A model generated the notes under the pieces. That model was not told the origin of the DNA, searched no databases, and saw only the letters and a list, made by a program, of their open reading frames with translations. A program made the position numbers and the translations under genes. From the NCBI RefSeq assembly GCF_032854445.1, contig NC_088305.1, positions 12,281,606-12,345,605 of the forward strand: a DNA stretch of 64,000 nt, written 5' to 3'. This DNA comes from Liolophura sinensis. Its lineage: Eukaryota; Mollusca; Polyplacophora; Chitonida; Chitonidae. Below, piece after piece: positions 57,166 through 64,000 of the stretch. The first letter of the stretch is position 1. Each line of letters starts with the position of its first letter.

Positions 57166-58180
57166 GACAAGTGACGTCTAATGACTTGCAACAATCATCT
57201 TTGCAATTTCTTTACCTAATTCTGCTTAAGCAATGATGTTAGGTGGCATATACGTTGTTACTTTCTAAACATATACTTGAACTGTTAGAATAAACCCCTA
57301 ACTGAGGTAATTTGACCAGAAGCTACATATCACGTGGAATACCGTTTGTCAAATATCACGCTGTCGTCACCGCACCGGTTTTATATATTGGTAAAGTGTC
57401 GGCTAAAGAATCTTCGTTCACGTCAAAACGCAAAAGAGAGGACGTGACGTAAAATGCACAATTAACAGCTTAATGAAAAAAATGTCCGTAATTGATGGGA
57501 ATAGAATTGGAGAAGGTGTGACCTACATTACAGGTTTAACAGCTCATTAACAGCATCAGGCTATTTTAATCATAGTTCTAATCGCGGAACAGAGATGACG
57601 GTGAAGAGTCAGGGAAGAAACGGTGGCTACTGGGTGATGAATGCGCAGGTCTGTGGAGGTTACCAGCGGTGGTCGAGACCCTGATGTACTTAGGTCCTTC
57701 GGGACTATAAATATCGGCCTTGAAGGACGGGTTGCGTAAGTGCTTCCCTATGAACACAGGGTGAGAGCTGATAAACGTCATGATGGTTGCCAATATCTCA
57801 TGTGGAGTCATTTTTACCTCCGCCAACAAACTATAGAGTTAGACAACAGTGTCCTATTTCTCGCCGCGGAGGATAAAAAAATGCCAGAAAAGCGCGAACA
57901 TTTTGCTGTTATAAATGCTTCCCGCTATATTTATCCGCCGTAAATTGAGCCAAGGTGACAATCAAAACTAGCTCCGGAAAAAACACGACAGTACACAAAG
58001 GATAAAAACTGTAGGATATATCGTTGCGGGGAATGTTTAAATGACTTCCGTACATCAGCATCCACCTGACGTGTTGATTACTAAAAAAGCAGACCAAAGT
58101 AGACAGCCAACCTTTAGCCATTGAATTATTGGGATATCTTGGTGGTGAGGTGTTGGTAATTACTTGGTAATTACTGTAGC
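57166..58180 (+). repeat. Tandem ~2.55 kb duplication, copy C (truncated)
   Basis: Covers the first ~1 kb of the unit: repeat D at 57170-57390, then TTGATGGGAATAGAATTGGA, GGTGTGACCTACATTACAGG, GAAGGACGGGTTGCGTAAGT. It offsets copy B by about 2586 bases. It diverges before the TATA promoter and ends near 58180. Confidence 0.8.
57170..57390 (+). repeat. Repeat D, copy inside unit C
   Basis: TTTACCTAATTCTGCTTAAG, TGAACTGTTAGAATAAACCC, CTAACTGAGGTAATTTGACC and a closing CGTCACCGCACCGGTTTTA follow the consensus seen at 13175 and 39835. Confidence 0.8.
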
Positions 58181-58402
58181 GGTTATAGGTGCGTCGATTG
58201 TACGCCTGTATACAAGTTACGTAAAGTTGAGCGAATAAAGGTTGAGTTCTAACCCAGCATCAGTTCCAGCTCAGCCTCCTGCTTGAATGTTGATTTTACT
58301 CATGCGCCTAGAACATACCTTGGACTTTTCCAATATCATTGTTGCTTCTCTTGCAGGATTCCATCCGAAGTTGGTACTATGTATTCTTTCTTGCTTCTTA
58401 GG

Positions 58403-58531
58403 TTTATTTATTTATTTGATTGGTGATTTACGCCGTACTCGAGAATATTTCACTTATACGACGGCGGCCAGCATTATGGTGGGTGGAAACCGGGCAGAGC
58501 CACGACCACCCGCAGGTTGCTGAAAGACTGG
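58403..58531 (-). repeat. SINE-A, reverse orientation, head missing
   Basis: TTATTTATTTGATTGGTGAT, TACGCCGTACTCGAGAATAT, GACGGCGGCCAGCATTATGG and CGACCACCCGCAGGTTGCTG, then host sequence. Confidence 0.9.
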
Positions 58532-59939
58532 TTTTTAGGTAGTAAGATATTACCCGCCGTTTTGGAAATTGACCTTGAGATTGTTGACATGGAATGTTGA
58601 TCTTGGTTGAAAGTTGGTATACAAATGTCTACAAATGTTTTGCATATAAAGGCATTATGAATAAATACACTCTGATGGTCGAGTTTGGGAAAACTCAGGA
58701 ATACGCTGTTGTGTCGGCCCTGTTTTAGAATAACCACTCTATATCCTCATAGTCTATTGTGGGTGGTATCTCTGGCCGTTAGCGAAGCGATCCAAATTCA
58801 AAATGCATGCTCTAACGCTCTAACGTTCTAATCTCCTTTGTAAGTCAGGCGCTGTAACTGTGTAAACCTCAGAACGAATAATGTGTTAGTGGTTCGAAAT
58901 TTTCTTTCCGTGGGAATTTTCGCTGAGAGTCTGACTTGTGTTTTTGCTTTTAGCTCCATCAAACATAAGGCTATCCTGGACGTTGGACTTTGTAATCAAC
59001 GGTCTTTCAAAACAGCAAGGTCGTATTTTATCAGAACTTGGCGAAAGTTCGAATTGAAACATGGCGGACGTTGCTTCTGTCTGTTCAAAGGTTTAGATCA
59101 CTGGATTATTGTTAAAAGATGCTCTACCGATGCCGGCTTTGACGTGTTTGCAATTCGGATGACTTTGTGGATCTGTCTATATACCAACCATACGGACGAC
59201 AGGTTTGGACGTGTCCACACTTACGATGACTTAGGTGATCTGTCTATATACCAGTCATATGGACGGGTTCGAGTTCTAAATGTCCGTAAAATTGTCTGCG
59301 TGGGGTCAAATGATGGCGAACCTGAACATTATACTTAAGGAGAACACAGCTGACCTCATTTGAGTCATTAATGTAGCAGCGTATTAATGCGAAGACAAAA
59401 CGCTGGGAATATTTCTCTGAAATGCATTTATGTAAATTTGAATGAAGAAGGAATAATGTTAAGCTATTCACAACATATCATGGCGTTTTGCATTCAAACA
59501 TGTCGTCAATCAGTTTGCTTTTAATCACGACTAAAATTTGTACGTATATACTTTCCTACAGCAGATGTCTCAATGTTATTGATACACTGATTCTTGTGTT
59601 AAACACTTAGCAAATAAATATAAATAATATATTTATGTATATATATGCGTTCACTTCATACTAATTATTTTATTTATTTACTTAGCTGGTTATGTGTAAT
59701 TAGTATTTAATTTTTGAGTCGTTTATTTTATTTTATTTTACTTTATTTTATGGAAGCATGCAAGAGGACTTAATGTTTTCCTTCAGATATACACACGGAG
59801 ATGTTACCTGACTCTAATCAACCTAGGGTCTTAGATAGTACACGAGGGGTATGTGTTAATTATACACTGTTTGTTTAATTAAATATATTAAATGCAATGG
59901 CCTATTTATTGTGGAACATGCCATACTTTTTAGAGGAGG
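58532..59939. other. No certain gene
   Basis: An open frame of 151 codons (58883-59338, plus) has no recognised domain. Within it, in another frame, AACATGGCGGACGTTGC (ATG near 59063) is a good start context but runs only ten codons to TAG. A TTTTA-rich simple tract lies at 59725-59755. Confidence 0.3.
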
Positions 59940-60320
59940 GGTTTAACACCGTCATCAAGAAATGTTCACCAGTGGCGAATGGGTAGAGGAAACAGGTCAG
60001 AGGCACGGGGTTACCGTCAAGCACCTAAATGTCACCTGGACCTAAATCACTGCTGAACTACCGAGGGCTGGGTAGAAAACCAGGACCGCAGAAAACCAGG
60101 ACCGAGGGAGGCACTTTATTTTACGCCTCCAGCATATCATATGAGAACGTTCCAAAACACTAAAAATAACGTAAAAAATTCACGTATTTATGTGATTGTT
60201 GTTCATCTCCACATTCACTAATTTTCCACCTGTAAGATGGCGATCATTTTTATGGGCAGAAGAAACTGGGATGTATGGGGTAAACCACGGACAACTGGCA
60301 AATAGCTGACGCGCATGTGA
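59940..60320 (-). repeat. Two SINE-A-related copies (variant family), reversed
   Basis: ATGGGTAGAGGAAACAGGTC (59978) and TTATGGGCAGAAGAAACTGG with GGTAAACCACGGACAACTGG (60250-60300) are complements of the 16505-16575 and 26270-26330 blocks. The two copies lie about 270 bases apart. Confidence 0.5.
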
Positions 60321-60471
60321 TGTACATACATCCCATACATACGCCATACATACATACTAGTGGCAGACAAATAGTCTTCAACGAACGTTAGATTTAGTAA
60401 GAATAAATAATATTAGGGAGTTAACAACGCGCGAATACAAGACAGTCGGACAGGTTGTAGCTGACGCCAAC

Positions 60472-60472
<1 letters not shown>

Positions 60473-60528
<56 letters not shown>
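60473..60528. repeat. (TA)n microsatellite, about 28 units
   Basis: Uninterrupted TA between AACG and GATG. Confidence 0.98.
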
Positions 60529-60530
<2 letters not shown>

Positions 60531-61682
60531 TGTTACAGGTGAGCAGTTCGGCTATATGAGGCTCACAATCTCGGCTGTAATCGAACACCTACCATACACT
60601 CCCATTGTGTACCTGTATCAGATCAAGTGAAATCGTAGTCGTGTACAGGTAAAATATTATGACTTCTTATTTGGGTGTAAAAATGTTGATGGATATGTGC
60701 ACTGTATAGGGTAGGTGAGAAATAAAGCAATAGCCGTATTCATAATTATTTAAACTTGACAAACTGACAGAAATGAATATTAGACACCTTTGATGAAAAT
60801 AGAATCATCACGCGTGAGAATGTATTCAAAGAGCAACTATTTTAAAGGTGCATTCCTGAGGTGAGCAATGTCAGACAGAGTGTCAAGCTTCTGGGAAGCG
60901 GTGAACATGCGCTTGGTGGCTATGACATAAAGTGAACAAAGATAGTTGTTTTGTCCATTATATTATTTCACCTATTATGCTGATATTTTTGTGAAAGGTT
61001 TCTAATAACCATTAGATGATGTATTCTTAAGTTTAAAATATTTTGTTACCTGTTGTCATTTCTAAAAGGTTTCTGTTCACTACCTAATTTTCTTATAACT
61101 GGTATTCTGAATTTTTCATTGTGTAACTTGAAATGTTACACAATAAAGTGTCAAAGTTACATATACTTATCTGTTTTGACACTCCTACATTTAGTTTTCC
61201 AAAGAAACGTAAATTAAAACAAATCTGTCTAGCAAGACCAAGGGCCTGATTTTCTCATTGTATAACCTGGCTATAAATGACGGCTTATTAAACTAATAAG
61301 TTACTTTGAACTAAAGCGGATTTATCATCTATTAAATTTATTTATGTATGTATTTCTTTTTTGACACATTTAGGTGTTATTCCTGTACGCCTTCTTTATC
61401 ATTGGCAAATAGAAAAGTAAGTCAAAACAAAACTGTCTGACAAGACCCGTGGGGGAAATGATACCTTACTGTTAAATGAGAGTATATGAAGGATACTTTA
61501 CTTATACCAGGTCATATTTAATGAACGTTTTGGAATGCGCATTCACGACAGTTTGTATATATAAATAGATCGCGCAATGTTTTCCAGTCCCTTAGACCTG
61601 AGTATACATAGAAAAACTTGATAATCTTTACACTTTGACCGCGACCAGCTTTTCATTTTTAGCTGAGTTTACTCGGCTTGAC
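60529..61682. other. No gene seen
   Basis: AT-rich; no repeat or coding sequence recognised. Confidence 0.35.
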
Positions 61683-61710
61683 CCAGTTTGATTGATAAGT
61701 ATCAAACTGG
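61683..61710. other. Perfect 10-bp hairpin
   Basis: CCAGTTTGAT (61683-61692) and its exact complement ATCAAACTGG (61701-61710) separated by eight bases. It sits at the left edge of a locally GC-richer stretch (61680-62180). Confidence 0.8.
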
Positions 61711-62154
61711 ATGGCGTGTGTAGATCACTGCCGGGTCGTATTCCGCCGATCTCCAGTCAGTCTCAGATGTCACGCTGTAATAGCAACTCTGCTGCTCGAG
61801 ACTGACTGGCCTTCAAATCGTCCTTGCTCATTTCATACACGAATTATTCAGTCGTCTTTGTGCGGTGACGGCCGACATTGTCGACAGGGTCAGAACACTG
61901 GGAGCTACCGAGTGTTCTACAGTTTTACTCAATCGCCTGTGTCAGTTTCTGCTAAGGTAGTCCTGTTTACGGACAAAATCGCGCATTAATCCCACCCACA
62001 AATAGTTCGGCGGTGGCAGAGGTTTGTCTTGTACAATGTCGTGTGCACACCTGTGACAGTAGAACATGGATGTTTACTAGTCCTGTGTTGGAATCGAACA
62101 AACTTACAGCGCAAGCTCTTGGCGGATTCCAAGAGGTTTTTCTATCAGGTCGAA

Positions 62155-62173
62155 ATGGCTTCAGCATTAACAG
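62155..62173 (+). CDS. Candidate first coding exon (speculative)
   Basis: CGAAATGGCTTCAGCATTAA gives ATG in a strong start context (A at -3, G at +4) and CAG|GTAGGT, a good donor, follows 19 bases later (MASALT plus one base). The 500 bases upstream are GC-richer than the surroundings, as in a promoter/5' untranslated region. No second exon was found before 64000, so the gene would extend to the right of the window. Confidence 0.2.
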
Positions 62174-62745
62174 GTAGGTGGGAATAGAAATCAGCTTTGA
62201 GATATGTTGCCCAAAACTGCCGATAGTTGATAATACAACATCATCAAGGCTGTAATTGTGATATTGTCCCCAGGTACAACACGCACGTGATATTTAGGAA
62301 GCGCTTAATATTGGATAAGAAAACTATAATCAGAGAATTTGTAAATAGGACTACAACATTCGTGAAGTTATCTTCTGGTGTTCGTCAACAATGACAATGT
62401 AGAGTTACCCCCCCTTCATCTACTTAACTTTCTGCCTTTTTTTTTTTTTGTATGTTCTTTTTATTTGCCTTTTTTGTCGTGGCCAGACAGGGAAGTATTT
62501 CTTCTAGTCTGAGCGCGTGCTATACTCACGTTTCAGTTTCCTGGCTGAACACTAGTCTTTCTAAGTCATAGGCGTATACTAGGAGTTTTCTGTAGATGGG
62601 GAATTGTGTTTCTAAGCAGGTGATGTATTAATCTAATGAAGTTCTGATCCAAAGATCTCAAAACGGCTAAGTACGATTTATGTTTGAAAATAATCGATTA
62701 GGGAAAACCACCTACCAAATAAAGCAAACATATAGAAAAAATCAG

Positions 62746-62925
62746 TGGATTATTTATTGGATTTATTTATTTGATCGGTTTTTTTACGCCGTACTCAAGA
62801 ATATTTCACTTGTACGAATGGGGAGAGCATTATGAAAACGGCAACACCACGAGGGAAACCCACGACCATCCGCAGGTTTAATACTGGAAGAGCTTCCCAC
62901 GTAGAGTTGCTCAGTGGATTAAGAA
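62746..62925 (-). repeat. SINE-A, reverse orientation, decayed
   Basis: TTTATTTATTTGATCGGTTT, TACGCCGTACTCAAGAATAT, ACGAATGGGGAGAGCATTATG, AGGGAAACCCACGACCATCC and GAGCTTCCCACGTAGAG. Confidence 0.85.
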
Positions 62926-62988
62926 GAGCACATAACTAAGTGCTAGTCAAACACTCGTTCACGTATTCCTGTATTGTCTCTTTTTTGT

Positions 62989-63006
62989 GGGGGGGGGGGG
63001 GGGGGG
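62989..63006. repeat. G18 homopolymer
   Basis: Eighteen consecutive G bases between TTTTTTGT and CGGTG; its length is prone to assembly error. Confidence 0.95.
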
Positions 63007-64000
63007 CGGTGTTGAATGAGTGTGATTCCTCGCTTTCTAAATATCTCGAGACCATCGGGATTAAAAAGCATAAATAAGCTGCATGTAGACATACTTGTCA
63101 CCAGCTTGAAACTCAGACCGCGCGGTATAGAATGTCCAGTGCTAAGCGTATTCCATGACAACAACGTATTTCCCCCTTTTATCTACACAGGTTGAAGAAC
63201 AGACAACATTACCTTTCTTACCGTCCTATTTATAGTCACGTCAGCTTAAGCTTTTCTTTGTTAATACAATAAACTTATATGCTTTCACTTTAGAGGACAC
63301 GTTACAGTTGCAAACATGTGACTCTTACTCGAGTGGTACTACCACCAGAGCTACAGTGAGAAACATGATCGAATGTTTCGTACGGTATTTTGCATCGTCT
63401 CCGTGCAGAAGAGTTTTACTCTGGTACCTAGCCTGAAAAGTACTATTTAGCGGTAAATATGCTAAATATGCAGAAGGATCTGGGATAAAAAAAATAAGAG
63501 TGTGAAGGTTTGAAGAAAGGAAATATAACACGAAAATACGATCTTACCGGTGGGATTTCTCTTTGTGGTAAGAGCTTGAATACAACTATCAGTGACAGTT
63601 GTGGATGTAGGCGTTGCTCTTATTTGAACTGCGCTACAAATATGCTTTTTCGCTACGACACATCACAATACTTTTCGTAGTGTAACTCTGGTGGCTATTT
63701 CACTCAAATCAGTGTTACATGTTTACAAATTGGACACATTCTAACTGTTGTTCAAACCACCGCCTGTTATTTGTAAACATGTCTTCTTACCCATTATCAA
63801 AGGACGCCAATAGCTCCCTTTGTGTGGCCTGGCTTGGCGCACGCACGTCCAATGTAATGAAGAAAAGACAAACAAATGGCTGTTGACTCATTTTCATCAG
63901 ACATTATTGATATTTAAATTTTACGATAATGTTATTGTTTTATAAGGTTGATGTTATGTTGTGTTATTATGCCTTTCCTGAAAATTTAAATGAACTCTAT
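63007..64000. other. No gene seen to the window end
   Basis: Unassigned AT-rich DNA; if the candidate exon at 62155 is real, this would be its first intron. Confidence 0.3.

Noticed and set aside
58883-59338. 151-codon plus-strand open frame
   Set aside because: No domain, no repeat in other copies, and a frame of this length is expected about once by chance in 64 kb of this composition.

Overview
This is eukaryotic nuclear DNA, most likely from a mollusc (bivalve or gastropod). It is AT-rich and gene-poor, has GT-AG introns, and is crowded with tRNA-derived short repeats. One of these, with a tail reading as TTATTTATTTGATTGGTG on one strand and an inner GACGGCGGCCAGCATTATGG block, is a type I know from molluscan genomes. 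The species is inference. I saw no operons, rRNA, CRISPR or bacterial signals.

The only confident protein-coding locus is at the left, 2.2-16.7 kb: a cluster of three relatives of the sodium-dependent glucose transporter 1 / MFSD4 branch of the major facilitator superfamily. The middle copy (minus strand, 6067-9216) can be assembled as an intact three-exon gene of 508 codons with consensus splice sites and a poly(A) signal. The left copy (plus strand, 2210-3344) and the right copy (minus strand, 14026-16713) are broken by stops and frameshifts and have lost 5' exons. The two broken copies resemble each other more than the intact one and lie in inverted orientation on either side of it.

The rest is mostly repeats. 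Transposon debris includes a Tc1-like transposase end (2-289) and a MULE-like transposase end (21396-21701). There are at least five short interspersed repeat families (called here SINE-A, SINE-A-related, S2, S3 and repeat D), a dispersed element F, and a 1.6-1.9 kb segment present twice (541-2105 and 22147-23998). Tandem arrays have exact periods of 38 bp (12.7 kb), 46 bp (18.1-19.6 kb), 34 bp (36.3-36.9 kb) and 121 bp (41.6-43.0 kb), plus long (TA)n tracts at 51.5 and 60.5 kb. The right part (51.4-58.2 kb) is a tandem duplication of a ~2.55 kb unit in about four copies of graded decay, containing a conserved TATA/CRE-like promoter and no protein I recognise.

I did not find a clear new biological system. 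The most rewarding places are the glucose-transporter cluster with its SINE-exon junction, the ~2.55 kb repeated unit with its conserved promoter, and the nested 121-bp array. All calls come from reading by eye; family names rest on motif recognition, not on a search.
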